Shown here piece after piece: positions 54,928 to 64,000 of a stretch of DNA of 64,000 bases; within the stretch, counting starts at the first letter, position 1; each line of letters begins with the position of its first letter. A model generated the notes under the pieces. The model was not told where the DNA came from. It was given only the letters and a program-made list of their open reading frames with translations, and searched no databases. The position numbers and the translations under genes are program-made. The stretch comes from Streptomyces sp. NBC_01217. GTDB taxonomy: Bacteria > Actinomycetota > Actinomycetes > Streptomycetales > Streptomycetaceae. The stretch is taken from positions 3,410,001-3,474,000 of the forward strand of contig NZ_CP108538.1 in assembly GCF_035994185.1 (NCBI RefSeq), written 5' to 3'.

Positions 54928-57900
54928 TCAAGGCCGGTCAGGGCCCTGGAGCATCCGGTCGACCACCGCCGTCGCCGCGTGTCCGTCGTCCAGGTCGCAG
55001 AAGTCCCGGCGAAATGCCTCGTACGCCTGCGCGTGTCCCTCGGTGGCCCGCTCCGGGTCGCGCAACGCCTCGACGAGTCCGGCGGAGCCGGGGATCAGCG
55101 GGCCGGGGGCACGGGACTCGAAGTCGAAGCAGAAGCCGCGCAGGGTGTCGCGGTAGTGGGCCAGGTCGTAGGTGTGGAAGAGCATCGGGCGGCCGGTCTG
55201 GGCGAAGTCGAACATCAGTGAGGAGTAGTCGGTGACCAGTGCGTCGCTGATCAGCATCAGCTCGCCGACGTCCCCGTAGCGCGAGACGTCGCGCACGAAG
55301 CCGCTGCCGCTGTCCGGGAGGCGGTCGGTGACCAGATAGTGGCGGCGCACCAACAGGACGGTGTCCGCGCCGAGTTCGCGTTCGGCGGCGGCCAGGTCGA
55401 GCTGCAGGTCGAGGGCGTAACGACCGCCGCCCTGCGGCCGGTCCTCGCGCCAGGTCGGGGCGTACAGCACGACCCGCTTGTCCTCGGGGACGGCGAGCCG
55501 CTCCCGTACGGCCGCGGCGACCTTGGTGCGGTCCGAGGCGTGGAAGAGGTCGTTGCGGGGGTAGCCGCACTCCAGGACCTCGCCCCGGTAGCCGAACGAG
55601 CGCCGCAGGACGGGGGTGGAGAAGCTGTTCGGGGAGACCAGGACGCTCCACTGGCGGGCGCGCTCCTCGATGGTGGCGATATAGGCGGCGTTGGCCCGGT
55701 CGGTGCCCGCGAGGTCGAGTCCGATGCGCTTGAGGGGTGTGCCGTGCCAGGTCTGGACGACGCACTGGCCCTCGCGCCGCTCGAACCACTCCGGCAGCTG
55801 GGTGTTGGTGACGATGTGCCGGCTGCGGGCCAGCGCCTCGTGCCAGGCGGTGGAGCCGTGCTCGACGGCCGTGGCGCCCTGCGGGACGACGGCCTGCTGG
55901 TCACGGACCACCCACAGGTGCTCCAGATCGGGTCCGCGCCGGACCACTTCCTCGTGGATCGCGCGCGGCGAGTCGGAGTACTGGCGGCCGTCGAAGCTGC
56001 TGTAGAGCACGGTGTCGCGCAGGGGCGCCATGCGCAGGGCCCGGTACGCCTCGCGCAGCAGCCGCTTGCCGCGCGCGCCGCGCTCCGTGGCGGTCAGGAC
56101 CGATGCGCAGTCGATCAGCAGCTGGTCGTGGAAGCGCCGGTCGATGAGGTACGTCCGGCCCGCGAGGGTGCGGGCGGCGGGCAGGGTGCGGTGGGCGGCG
56201 GCCGGGATGCGCAGCGGGGTGTCGTACGCGTCGTCCCGCGCGCCCCTCTCGCGGAGGAAGAGGTACCAGTGGCCCTGGCCCAGCGGCAGTTTCCCGCCGG
56301 GGCTTTCTACTGCGTCCGGCCGGAGCGCCGCCCTGAACCGCCGGACCCCGGCGGCCCCGGAGGAGGTGAGGGGGAAGACGGCCTCCTCGCCGTGCCCGCT
56401 GTGCCGGGCCACCAGCTCGACGGGCCGTCCGGGGACGTCGGGGTAGCTGCCCTCCAGCAGGAGCTGTCCGTCCTCGGTCCAGGTTGCCAGGTCGACGGCG
56501 GGCTGCACGGTCCGGTCGCTGATCAGCAGATTGCCGCGGGAACCGGCGGTGAGACCGAGTTCGCGCCGCTCCCCGCCGTCCCCGCCCAGCGGGTAGCGGC
56601 CCGGCGGTACGGGCCCCGGCACATCGATCGGTGTCCTGCGCCCGTCCGGGCCGACGAGATGCGGGCTGTACGGCAGTTGCGCGGGCGCCGCCCCCTCCCC
56701 CGCGCTCCGCCGGGCCTCGGCGAAGGCGCCGAGCGGGACGACGGCCGTGAAGCGCCGCCATCCCGCCGCCGAGGGCACGGTCCCCTCCTGCACGGTGACC
56801 GGACAGTCGAAGAAGGTGCCGGAGGCCCGGTGGGTGAGTGCCAGGCGCAGCGGCCCCCTGCCGAGGCGGTCACGGATCATGCCGTCGATCACCACGGTTG
56901 CCGCGCCGTCGCCCGTGCCGGCCGCTCGGTGCGTCTCGAAGCGGGCGTCGATCCGCTCGGCGTGCAGCACGAGCCTGTCGTTCTCGAAGGCGGGCACGAT
57001 ACGGTGGTCGCCGTCGGGCCGGTGCACGGGCGGCGGTGCGGCCGCCTCGTTCGTCGAGAGGTCGGAGCGGCGCAGCATGCCGTGTCCGGCGATGCCGATC
57101 TCCAGGCGCCAGGTGAGCCGTTCGGGACTGCCGTTTGCGTGGATGCGGAGCCTGGCCGGGTCGATGACGGTCTCGAAACCTGACCGGTCGTAGTCGTGCA
57201 GGCTCTGCCGGGACCGGGCGGTGGCCTCCGATTCGACGACCGTACGCAGCCGGAGCGGCACCACATGCCGCCGCCCCGCCCGCAGCCAGCCGGCCCGGAA
57301 CTCGCTGCCGCGCGAGGCGGCGGGCAGGTTGCGGACGTACGCGTACCCCTTGAGGTGCAGCCTGCCGCCCTGCCAGTGGGCTTCCCGCAGCCGGGCGGTG
57401 AGGGGCAGCTCCCGGTCGGTGACCCGCAGCACCGGGCGCGGCACCGGCCGGGTGAGGGCCGGGAAGAAGGCGCTGCGGCGCCGCATGCCCCGTACTGCGA
57501 ACGCTCCCGGTTCTGCCTTGTCGAAGGCGAGCAGCGCCAGCAGTTCCTCGGTCCGGCGTTCGCGCACGAGGTGCCACATCAGGCGCAGCCGCAGCGGGAG
57601 CGCGTCGAGGACGGCCGGGTCGACCTGGTCGGTGAACTCGTTCGCGTACGTGAGGAAGGCGCGCTGGTACTCCTCGTCGCCGTCGGGCAGCGCCTCCATG
57701 AAGTACCAGAGGTCGTTGGCGAGGACGTGCGCCTCGTAGCGCCGTTTGTCGGCGGCGCCGCGGTGCTCGTCGAGGAAGGTGGAGACGCCCAGCACATGCG
57801 AGGCCCGGTCCTGGATGCCGCGGACGACGGCACGGCGGGCGGTGATCGAGCCGGCCCGGTCGCGCCAGTGGTAGACGGGGTCCTTCAGTACGTCGACGGA

Positions 57901-58494
57901 GCGGGCCAGGAAGTGGGCGGGCAGGACGACCGGGATGTCCTCGTAGAGGGCGCCGACCGGGAAGGCGAAGGCGTGCTCGTCCCAGAAGGACCGGCGGAAG
58001 ACCTTGTTGCAGGCGATCCGGTCGGCGGCGAGGTCCCAGTCGCGGGAGATGTGGGTGCGCAGCCGGGTCGTCGCCATGGGCTTGCGGAAGTTGGGCGACT
58101 GCTGGAGCTTGCCTGAGGGCCGCAGCCGCAGCACATTGCCGGACGCGATGTCCGATCCGGTCTCGTCCAGGGCGCCGACGAGGAGTTCGTACGCGCGGGG
58201 CGGGAGCACGTCGTCGCTGTCGACGAAGGCGAGATGGCGGGCGCCCGGGTCGCAGTTGCGGACCCCGGTGTTGCGGGCGTGCCCGAGTCCGCCGTTCTCC
58301 TGGCTCACCAGCCGGAACCGGCCGTCCTGTGCGGCGAATCCGGCTGCCAGGGCCGCGCTGTCGTCGGTGGACCCGTCGTCGACCATCACCACCTCCAGGT
58401 CGGTCATGGTCTGCTCCGCGAGGGACTTCAGGCAGTCCGTCAGATAGAGCTCGACGTTGTGGACGGGTACGACGACACTGAGCCGTGGCGGCAT
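54928..58494 (-). CDS. Long chimera: GT2, beta-rich middle region, TagF-like glycerophosphotransferase
   Basis: At 1188 residues this is one of two long members of the family here. The N-terminal GT2 domain is intact (SVVVPVHNVELYLTDCL, MVDDGSTDDSAAL, FVDSDDVLPP near residue 95, YEDIPV near 190). A middle region of about 400 residues, largely beta-strand-like and of no family I recognise, precedes a TagF-type domain with VQTWHGTPLKRIG, GYPRNDLF, LYAPTWRED and VTDYSSLMFDFAQTGRP. I start at the ATG at 58494, which aligns with paralogues; a GTG three codons earlier is possible. It lies between the short chimera gene at 58609 and the GT-C gene, all on the minus strand. Confidence 0.88.
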   Translation of the reverse strand: MPPRLSVVVPVHNVELYLTDCLKSLAEQTMTDLEVVMVDDGSTDDSAALAAGFAAQDGRFRLVSQENGGLGHARNTGVRNCDPGARHLAFVDSDDVLPPRAYELLVGALDETGSDIASGNVLRLRPSGKLQQSPNFRKPMATTRLRTHISRDWDLAADRIACNKVFRRSFWDEHAFAFPVGALYEDIPVVLPAHFLARSVDVLKDPVYHWRDRAGSITARRAVVRGIQDRASHVLGVSTFLDEHRGAADKRRYEAHVLANDLWYFMEALPDGDEEYQRAFLTYANEFTDQVDPAVLDALPLRLRLMWHLVRERRTEELLALLAFDKAEPGAFAVRGMRRRSAFFPALTRPVPRPVLRVTDRELPLTARLREAHWQGGRLHLKGYAYVRNLPAASRGSEFRAGWLRAGRRHVVPLRLRTVVESEATARSRQSLHDYDRSGFETVIDPARLRIHANGSPERLTWRLEIGIAGHGMLRRSDLSTNEAAAPPPVHRPDGDHRIVPAFENDRLVLHAERIDARFETHRAAGTGDGAATVVIDGMIRDRLGRGPLRLALTHRASGTFFDCPVTVQEGTVPSAAGWRRFTAVVPLGAFAEARRSAGEGAAPAQLPYSPHLVGPDGRRTPIDVPGPVPPGRYPLGGDGGERRELGLTAGSRGNLLISDRTVQPAVDLATWTEDGQLLLEGSYPDVPGRPVELVARHSGHGEEAVFPLTSSGAAGVRRFRAALRPDAVESPGGKLPLGQGHWYLFLRERGARDDAYDTPLRIPAAAHRTLPAARTLAGRTYLIDRRFHDQLLIDCASVLTATERGARGKRLLREAYRALRMAPLRDTVLYSSFDGRQYSDSPRAIHEEVVRRGPDLEHLWVVRDQQAVVPQGATAVEHGSTAWHEALARSRHIVTNTQLPEWFERREGQCVVQTWHGTPLKRIGLDLAGTDRANAAYIATIEERARQWSVLVSPNSFSTPVLRRSFGYRGEVLECGYPRNDLFHASDRTKVAAAVRERLAVPEDKRVVLYAPTWREDRPQGGGRYALDLQLDLAAAERELGADTVLLVRRHYLVTDRLPDSGSGFVRDVSRYGDVGELMLISDALVTDYSSLMFDFAQTGRPMLFHTYDLAHYRDTLRGFCFDFESRAPGPLIPGSAGLVEALRDPERATEGHAQAYEAFRRDFCDLDDGHAATAVVDRMLQGPDRP

Positions 58495-58608
58495 GTTGAG
58501 CACGTCCGTTCATCGGGAGCCTGGTTGTCCGTATGGCTCAACCCCGTGAAGGGCCGGGGGTCACCGGTTGCGGTCTTTCCCGAACGAGTGACATCGGCTG
58601 CGCCGTGC

Positions 58609-60672
58609 TTACCCTTCGTCGCTCCCTTCGTCGCTCCCTTCGTCGCTCAGGAACAGCCGCCGCACCACCCGCTCGGCCGCGTGTCCGTCGTCGTACGGGC
58701 AGAAGCGCTCCCGGAACGCCGCCCGCAGCCGTGCCGTCCGCGCCGAGCGCCACTCGCCCGTCCTGAACAGTTCCATCAGCTCGTCCTCGGTGGTGGTGAC
58801 CGCGCCCGGGGTGTCGCCCGGGCGTCCGGAGAGCAGGTCGAAGTAGGTGCCGCGCGAGGCCCGGTAGGCGGCCCAGTCCGGGGCGTGGCTGATGATCGGG
58901 CGGTCCAGGCAGGCGTAGTCGAACATCAGCGACGAGTAGTCGGTGATCAACGCGTCGGACACCAGGCAGAGTTCCTCGACGGAGGGATGCCCCGTCACAT
59001 CCACCACCCGGGCACTGTCCAGCCGCGCCGAGCGGCCGTAGAAGTAGTGCGCCCGGACCAGCACCACGTACCGCGGGCCGAGTTCGCGGGCCAGCCGGTC
59101 CAGATCGAGGTGGGGGACGAAGCCCTTGCGGTAGTCGCGGTGGGTGGGCGCGTACAGCAGCACGGTCCGGTCCGGGGCGAGGGCGAGGCGCTGCCGGATC
59201 CCGGTGATGCGCTCGGGGGTGGCGGTGAAGAAGATGTCGTTGCGGGGGTAGCCGAGGTTCAGATGCTCGTACCGGGACGGGTAGACCCGGTCCCAGATCT
59301 CGGTGGTGTGCGGGTTGGCGGAGAGGGAGAAGTCCCACTGGTCGGCGTGGGCGACGATCCTCTCGAAGCTGATGCCGTTGGTGAGGGCCGGGTAGGCGCG
59401 CTGGTCCAGGCCCATCGTCTTCAGCGGGGTGCCGTGGTGGGTCTGGAGGTAGCGCTGGCCGGGGCGCTTGGTGAAGCCGCCGGGGAAGCTGGAGTTGCTG
59501 ATCAGGTACGTGGCCGTGGCCATCATCCGCCAGTAGGCGAGGGAGCCCTCGATGACGTACGGAACCCCGGGCGGCATGCGGTCGCGGTGCCGGGAGGAGA
59601 CGGCCCAGACACCCTGGATGTGCGGGGCGAGTTCGAGGGCCTTGGCATGGATGGCTGCCGGGTTGCAGGCGACGCCCCTGTTCCAGTAGGCCCCGTACAC
59701 CGCGAGGTTCGGATCCAGGGGCCGGTGCAGGTCGACGCGGTAGGCGGCGCGCGTCACAAGGGCCCGGAGCGTCCTCTTACGGTGGCGCAGGGCGGCCCGG
59801 GCGCGGGTGCGGACGGTGCGGACGGCTTCCCGGGCGCGGTGGCCGGCGTAACTGCCGGGGAGACCTGCGGCACGGTAAAAGGCGGCACGGTCCTTCGGTG
59901 CGATCCGGCCGGGGTCGGCGAGAACGGCCCGCAGGTGACGGGTGCGCGCCGCCTGGATCCGCGGATCGCGCCCGGTCTCGGCGAGCAGCCGTTCGTACGC
60001 GTCGAGGACCGCGAAGTGGTGACGCCCCGGCGTCGTACCGAAGGTGCCACAGCGGCGGGTCCGGTGCCGTACGCAGACCCGCCCGAGAACATCGAGCGTG
60101 CCCGCGTCGGAGGCGAGAAGGGTGGCCCGGAGGACGGGAAGGATGTCCTCGTACGACCCGTCGGTGAAGTGAAGACCGTGCCCGCTCCAGAAGCCGCGGC
60201 GAAAGAGGCGTGGGACGTCGGTGGAGAGGCCTGCCGCTGCGGGGGGCCGGGCCGTGGGCGCCGGGTCCGGGAGCGCAGGCTCGGCGGGCTGGGCCTTGCC
60301 CCACCAGTCGACCCGGTCGTGGCCCAGGAGGAGCACGTCCGGATCGCTCTCGGCCAGTCGGCCGGTGATCGCTTCCAGGGCGCCCGGCCGCAGCAGGTCG
60401 TCGCCGTCGAGGAAGAGCAGGTACCGGCCGCGCGCCGCGTCCGCCCCGGCGTTGCGGGCCGGGCCCGGGCCGCGGTGTTCGGGGAGCGTGATCACCTGGA
60501 CCCTCGGGTCGCGCGCCGCGAACTCGGCGGCGATCTTGGCACCGCCGTCCCGCGACCCGTCGTCGACGACCAGAAGCTCCAGGTCACCGGGGCCGTGGCC
60601 GAGCACGGACTCCAGGGTCGCCCTGAGATATCCGTGAACGCGGTGGACAGGCACGACAACACTGAGAAGCAT
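58609..60672 (-). CDS. GT2 glycosyltransferase fused to TagF-like glycerophosphotransferase
   Basis: This 687-residue short-class chimera has a GT2 half with SVVVPVHRVHGYL, VVDDGSRDGGA, FLDGDDLLRPG near residue 88 and YEDILPV, an Arg-rich linker, and a TagF half with THHGTPLKTMGLDQ, GYPRNDIF, LYAPTHRDYRK and ITDYSSLMFDYACLDRP. It ends in three SDEG repeats encoded by a 12-bp tandem repeat (58609-58650 region). It heads the minus-strand run of the cluster and is divergent from the last gene, with about 100 bp between the starts. Confidence 0.9.
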   Translation of the reverse strand: MLLSVVVPVHRVHGYLRATLESVLGHGPGDLELLVVDDGSRDGGAKIAAEFAARDPRVQVITLPEHRGPGPARNAGADAARGRYLLFLDGDDLLRPGALEAITGRLAESDPDVLLLGHDRVDWWGKAQPAEPALPDPAPTARPPAAAGLSTDVPRLFRRGFWSGHGLHFTDGSYEDILPVLRATLLASDAGTLDVLGRVCVRHRTRRCGTFGTTPGRHHFAVLDAYERLLAETGRDPRIQAARTRHLRAVLADPGRIAPKDRAAFYRAAGLPGSYAGHRAREAVRTVRTRARAALRHRKRTLRALVTRAAYRVDLHRPLDPNLAVYGAYWNRGVACNPAAIHAKALELAPHIQGVWAVSSRHRDRMPPGVPYVIEGSLAYWRMMATATYLISNSSFPGGFTKRPGQRYLQTHHGTPLKTMGLDQRAYPALTNGISFERIVAHADQWDFSLSANPHTTEIWDRVYPSRYEHLNLGYPRNDIFFTATPERITGIRQRLALAPDRTVLLYAPTHRDYRKGFVPHLDLDRLARELGPRYVVLVRAHYFYGRSARLDSARVVDVTGHPSVEELCLVSDALITDYSSLMFDYACLDRPIISHAPDWAAYRASRGTYFDLLSGRPGDTPGAVTTTEDELMELFRTGEWRSARTARLRAAFRERFCPYDDGHAAERVVRRLFLSDEGSDEGSDEG

Positions 60673-60773
60673 GGCAGCCGAGCGTAATCGCGCACCCACC
60701 GCGCGCCGAATCGCGAGTTCACCCGTTCGGGGCAGTGCCGGTGACCAGGGGCGTCCGCCCCGGTTGACCGGGC

Positions 60774-63700
60774 ATGAAGCCGCGCCTCAGTGTCGTCGTC
60801 CCGGTCCACAACGTCGAGGACTGTCTGGAGGACTGCCTGCGGTCGGTGGCCGAGCAGTCGGTCACCGACATCGAGGTGGTCCTCGTCGACGACGGTTCGA
60901 CCGACGCCAGCGCGGCCGTCGCCAGGGCGTTCACCGCCCGTGACCGCCGCTTCCGCTATGTCCACCAGCCCAACGCCGGGCTGAGCGCGGCCCGCAACAC
61001 GGGTGTGCGGCACACCACGGCGCACGTGCCGTATCTGGCGTTCGTCGACAGCGACGACATCGTCGTCCACGACGCCTACGAGCGGATGCTCGCCTCGCTG
61101 GAGTCGACCGGCTCCGACCTCGCGACCGGCAACGTGTGGCGGCTGACCGAGCAGGGACGGCAACAGGCCTGGCAGTACCGCTGGCTGACCGCCACCCGGC
61201 CCCGCACCCACATCAGCCGCGATCCCCGGCTGCTCGCCGACCGGGTCGCCTGGAACAAGGTGTTCCGGCGCTCCTTCTGGGACCGGCACGCCTTCGCGTT
61301 CCCCGAGGGGAAGCTCTACGAGGACACCCCGGTGATGATCCCGGCGCACTTCCTCGCGAGCTCGGTCGATGTGCTGCACGAGCACGTCTACTACTGGCGG
61401 GTGCGGGAGGGCTCCATCACCCGGCGACGTACGGACGTAAGGGGCGTACGGGACAGGATCTCGGCGTGCGAACAGGTCAGCGCGTTCCTGGCGGGCCGGG
61501 GTGGGGCGGCGAACAGCGGGGCGCGGCGCCGCTACGACCTCTCGTGTCTGCGCGACGACTTCGTGTACTTCCTGGAGGGGCTCGCGATGGGCGGGCCCGA
61601 GTACCGCGAGGCGTTCATGACGGACGCGGGGGCGTTCCTGGACCGGATGGAGAGGATGGACGGCGCGGCCAGGTCGGGCCGGGCCGTGGCCCACGAGCTG
61701 CCGGTGGAGCTGCGGATCAAGTGGCAGCTGGTGAAGGAGCGCAGGCTTGCGGAACTGCTGTCGGCGCTTGCCTTCGAACGGGCCAACGGCGCAGGGACGT
61801 TCATGGTCGGCGGCGTGCCGGGGCGGCGGCAGGCCGGCTTTCCCGGCGTCCCGGACACTCCCCGCATCGCGCGTACCGATCTCCCGGCCGTGGCACGGCT
61901 GTTGGATGCGCAGTGGGGCGACGACGGGAAGCTGCGGCTGCGCGGTTACGCGTACATCCGCAACCTGCCGACCGCGTCGCCGCGTCACTCGCTGAAGGTG
62001 GGCATGGTGCGCGCGACGCGCGGCCAGCAGCTGCGGACGGTACCGGTACGGGACGTGCCCGCACCCGAGGCGACTATCAACTCGGGCCAGGAGATGCACA
62101 GTTACGATCATTCGGGTTTCGAGCTGACGCTCGACCCGCGTCGGCTGCGGCCCGGCGGCTGGCTGGTGGGCATGATGGTGGCCGCTCATGGCACGGTCCG
62201 CCGGGTGGCCGTGCGTGCCGTGGAGGCGGGGGCCGTGCAGCCGCTCGTGCATGATCTGGGCGACGGGCGACGGGCGGTGCTCGACTACCTGGGCGGGCGG
62301 CTCCGGCTGACCCTGACGCAGCTGCCCGCCCGGTGCGAGGCCCATCGCACCGGCGAGGAGCTGGAGTTGACCGGCCGGCTGTACGGGGGCGCCCGGCCGA
62401 AGGCCCTGGTGCTGACCTGCGAAGGGGTGGCGGACCAGGAGTTCGGTCACCCGGTCGAGTGCCGGGCGGGCGACCGTTTCACGGTACGGATTCCGCTCGC
62501 CGACCTCGCGGGGATGGCAGCCGCACCCCAGGCACCGCACCGGGCGCCGCGTGAGGTCGAGCCCGGGCCCGGCGGGCAGTGGCGGGCGCGGCTGGTGCTG
62601 GCGGACGGGTCGAGGGTGGCACTGGCCGCGGCCCCGGAGGCGGCGCCGCCGGTCGTGGCCGATGCTGCGGGCGAACTGGTGCTGGACCTGAGCGGGCAGC
62701 CGTTCGTGGACGGGGCGGTGTGGACGTCGGACGGGGCGCTGCGGATGGAGGGGGTGACCGGCGCCGGGACGGGGGGACGGCAGGACGAGGGCCCGTCCCA
62801 CCTCGTACTGCGCCACGAGGCACTGCGCGAGACGGTGACGGTCCCCGTCACGCACGAGGGAGCACGCGCGGGGGTGTACGAAGGGCGCCGCTTCACCGCC
62901 TTCCTCGCGCCGTCGGTGGCGGCGGGGCTGCACGAGGGCCGCTGGGACGCGTATCTGGGCGGCCGCCCGGTCCGGGTGCTGACCGCGCTCGGCACCCGCC
63001 TGCCGCTCCGCCGACCCGGCACGGATGCCACGGCCCCCGCCCCCGGCCGGGAGTTCGCCCTTGACCGCCGCTCCGGCGACCGGCTGACCGTGCAGGCCGG
63101 CTCCGTGCTCGCGGTCGCCGAGCGGGGCGCGTACCGCCAGGCCGAACTGCGCGGCACGCACTATCCGGCCCGGCGCGCGCTGCCGCTGCGGGACGCCGTC
63201 CTCTACACCGGCGGCGACTCACCGCGCGCCGTCCACGCCGAGCTCGTGCGCCGAGGCGTGGAGTCGGAGCATCTCTGGGTCACGGACGGGCTCCACGGGC
63301 ACGTCCCGTCCGCCGCCGTCCCCGTCATCGAGCACAGCGCCGCCTGGCACGAGGCGCTGGCGCGGTCCCGCCGGATCGTCACCGCCGACCAGTTGCCCGA
63401 ATGGTTCGAGCGGCGGCCCGGCCAGTTCGTCGTACAGACCTGGCACGGCGCCCCGCTCGGCCGCTTCGGCACGGATCTGGGCGGCACCCTGTACGCCGAC
63501 CACCACCGCCTCGCCTCGCTGCCGCGCCGGGCGGCCCAGTGGTCCGTCCTGGTCTCCCCCAACAGCCACTCCACTCCGCTGCTGCGCCGCGCGCTCGGCT
63601 ACGGGGGCGAAGTCCTGGAGGCGGGTTCCCCGGCCAACGATCTGCTCTTCTCGGCGGACCGGGCCAGGACCGCCGAGCGGGTCCGGCGCAGGCTCGGCAT

Positions 63701-64000
63701 CCCGGACGGCCGCCGGGTCGTGCTGTACGCGCCGACCTACCGCGACCAGCTGGCCCACCCGCCCGGCGACGGCGGCGAGCGGCCCCGCTACCGCTGGGAC
63801 CCGGCGCTCGACCTGACAGCGCTGGCGCGCTCCCTCGGCGACGGCCACACCGTGCTGGTGCGGCGACATCCTCGGGTGACCGGAAGCATGTCCGAGGGGC
63901 ACGGCGTACGCGACGTGTCGGCGCACCCGGACACCGCGGAGCTGCTCCTGATCGCCGATGTGCTGGTCACGGACTACGCGGGGCTGATTTTCGACTACGC
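60774..64000 (+). CDS. Long chimera: GT2, beta-rich middle region, divergent TagF-like domain (runs off window)
   Basis: The frame starts at the ATG at 60774 and is still open at the window edge after 1075 codons. The GT2 domain is intact (SVVVPVHNVEDCLEDCL, LVDDGSTDAS, FVDSDDIVVHD, YEDTPV). The middle region matches the layout of the protein at 54928. The TagF-like half differs at normally conserved places: WHGAPLGRFG in place of HGTPLK-xx-G, and GSPANDLLF in place of GYPRND; LYAPTYRDQ and VTDYAGLIFDYA follow. It may act on another polyol phosphate. The last part, including any C-terminal His-Asp region, is not visible. Confidence 0.85.
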   Translation, partial: MKPRLSVVVPVHNVEDCLEDCLRSVAEQSVTDIEVVLVDDGSTDASAAVARAFTARDRRFRYVHQPNAGLSAARNTGVRHTTAHVPYLAFVDSDDIVVHDAYERMLASLESTGSDLATGNVWRLTEQGRQQAWQYRWLTATRPRTHISRDPRLLADRVAWNKVFRRSFWDRHAFAFPEGKLYEDTPVMIPAHFLASSVDVLHEHVYYWRVREGSITRRRTDVRGVRDRISACEQVSAFLAGRGGAANSGARRRYDLSCLRDDFVYFLEGLAMGGPEYREAFMTDAGAFLDRMERMDGAARSGRAVAHELPVELRIKWQLVKERRLAELLSALAFERANGAGTFMVGGVPGRRQAGFPGVPDTPRIARTDLPAVARLLDAQWGDDGKLRLRGYAYIRNLPTASPRHSLKVGMVRATRGQQLRTVPVRDVPAPEATINSGQEMHSYDHSGFELTLDPRRLRPGGWLVGMMVAAHGTVRRVAVRAVEAGAVQPLVHDLGDGRRAVLDYLGGRLRLTLTQLPARCEAHRTGEELELTGRLYGGARPKALVLTCEGVADQEFGHPVECRAGDRFTVRIPLADLAGMAAAPQAPHRAPREVEPGPGGQWRARLVLADGSRVALAAAPEAAPPVVADAAGELVLDLSGQPFVDGAVWTSDGALRMEGVTGAGTGGRQDEGPSHLVLRHEALRETVTVPVTHEGARAGVYEGRRFTAFLAPSVAAGLHEGRWDAYLGGRPVRVLTALGTRLPLRRPGTDATAPAPGREFALDRRSGDRLTVQAGSVLAVAERGAYRQAELRGTHYPARRALPLRDAVLYTGGDSPRAVHAELVRRGVESEHLWVTDGLHGHVPSAAVPVIEHSAAWHEALARSRRIVTADQLPEWFERRPGQFVVQTWHGAPLGRFGTDLGGTLYADHHRLASLPRRAAQWSVLVSPNSHSTPLLRRALGYGGEVLEAGSPANDLLFSADRARTAERVRRRLGIPDGRRVVLYAPTYRDQLAHPPGDGGERPRYRWDPALDLTALARSLGDGHTVLVRRHPRVTGSMSEGHGVRDVSAHPDTAELLLIADVLVTDYAGLIFDY

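Noticed and set aside
58609..58650. 12-bp tandem repeat at the end of a TagF chimera as a contingency locus
   Set aside because: It only encodes three SDEG units at the C-terminus and is in frame, so copy change would not switch the gene off.
46901..64000. A secondary-metabolite gene cluster
   Set aside because: There are no polyketide, peptide-synthetase, terpene or tailoring signatures. All genes fit wall-polymer synthesis.

Overview
The window is high-GC actinobacterial chromosome and is almost certainly from a Streptomyces. The evidence is codon use with G/C in third positions, GTG and TTG starts, and a conserved gene order (sigU/rsuA, nnaR, ssrA-smpB, ftsE-ftsX, prfB, pkaB-pkaA) that I recall from the S. 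coelicolor SCO2940-SCO2983 core region. That synteny comes from memory, not from a search. Most of the window is housekeeping chromosome. One intact IS30-family element is the only recent mobile DNA.

Layout. 1-1940 (minus): two subunits of a xanthine-dehydrogenase-like molybdenum hydroxylase, cut by the window edge. 2327-7170 (minus): a GH20 beta-N-acetylhexosaminidase with a sugar ABC importer lacking its own ATPase, preceded by a DasR-box-like site. 7384-8268 (minus): a DUF3039 protein and a YqgE/AlgH protein. 8545-9885 (plus): murA, convergent with hupA (minus). 10727-16610 (minus): malic enzyme, a candidate structured sRNA, a HelD-like helicase, and an anti-sigma/ECF sigma pair. 16700-20224: a CGNR regulator, two GNAT acetyltransferases, a DUF4259 protein and an NnaR-like HemD/DNA-binding fusion. 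20437-24551 (minus): a three-gene surface-polysaccharide operon with a Pro-rich membrane protein, a deacetylase fused to a GT2 synthase, and an acyltransferase. 24681-27056: a divergent LysR/MFS pair. 27148-31054 (minus): tmRNA, smpB, an S41 protease, ftsX and ftsE. 31322-33989: a small zinc-ribbon membrane protein, the IS30 element, and a repetitive LAETG surface protein. 34378-42860: prfB, two Ser/Thr kinases, and divergently a large YukD/FHA/FtsK-like protein. 43003-46707 (plus): a second sugar ABC importer whose MalF-type permease carries an inserted extracytoplasmic domain.

46901-64000 is an anionic wall-polymer cluster. It has five chimeras of a GT2 domain with a TagF-like CDP-glycerol glycerophosphotransferase domain, in two size classes. 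Between them lies a lipid-linked sugar module: a GT2-methyltransferase fusion, a small DMT-type membrane protein and a GT-C enzyme. The genes suggest synthesis, glycosylation and export of a teichoic-acid-like wall polymer.

The points most worth a second look are the permease with a MalF-P2-like insertion, the kinase/FHA/EccC-like ATPase neighbourhood with a Lys-to-Arg Walker A, the structured sRNA candidate at 12408-12555, the IS30 insertion that splits a terminator-like inverted repeat, and the DasR-like box ahead of the hexosaminidase operon.
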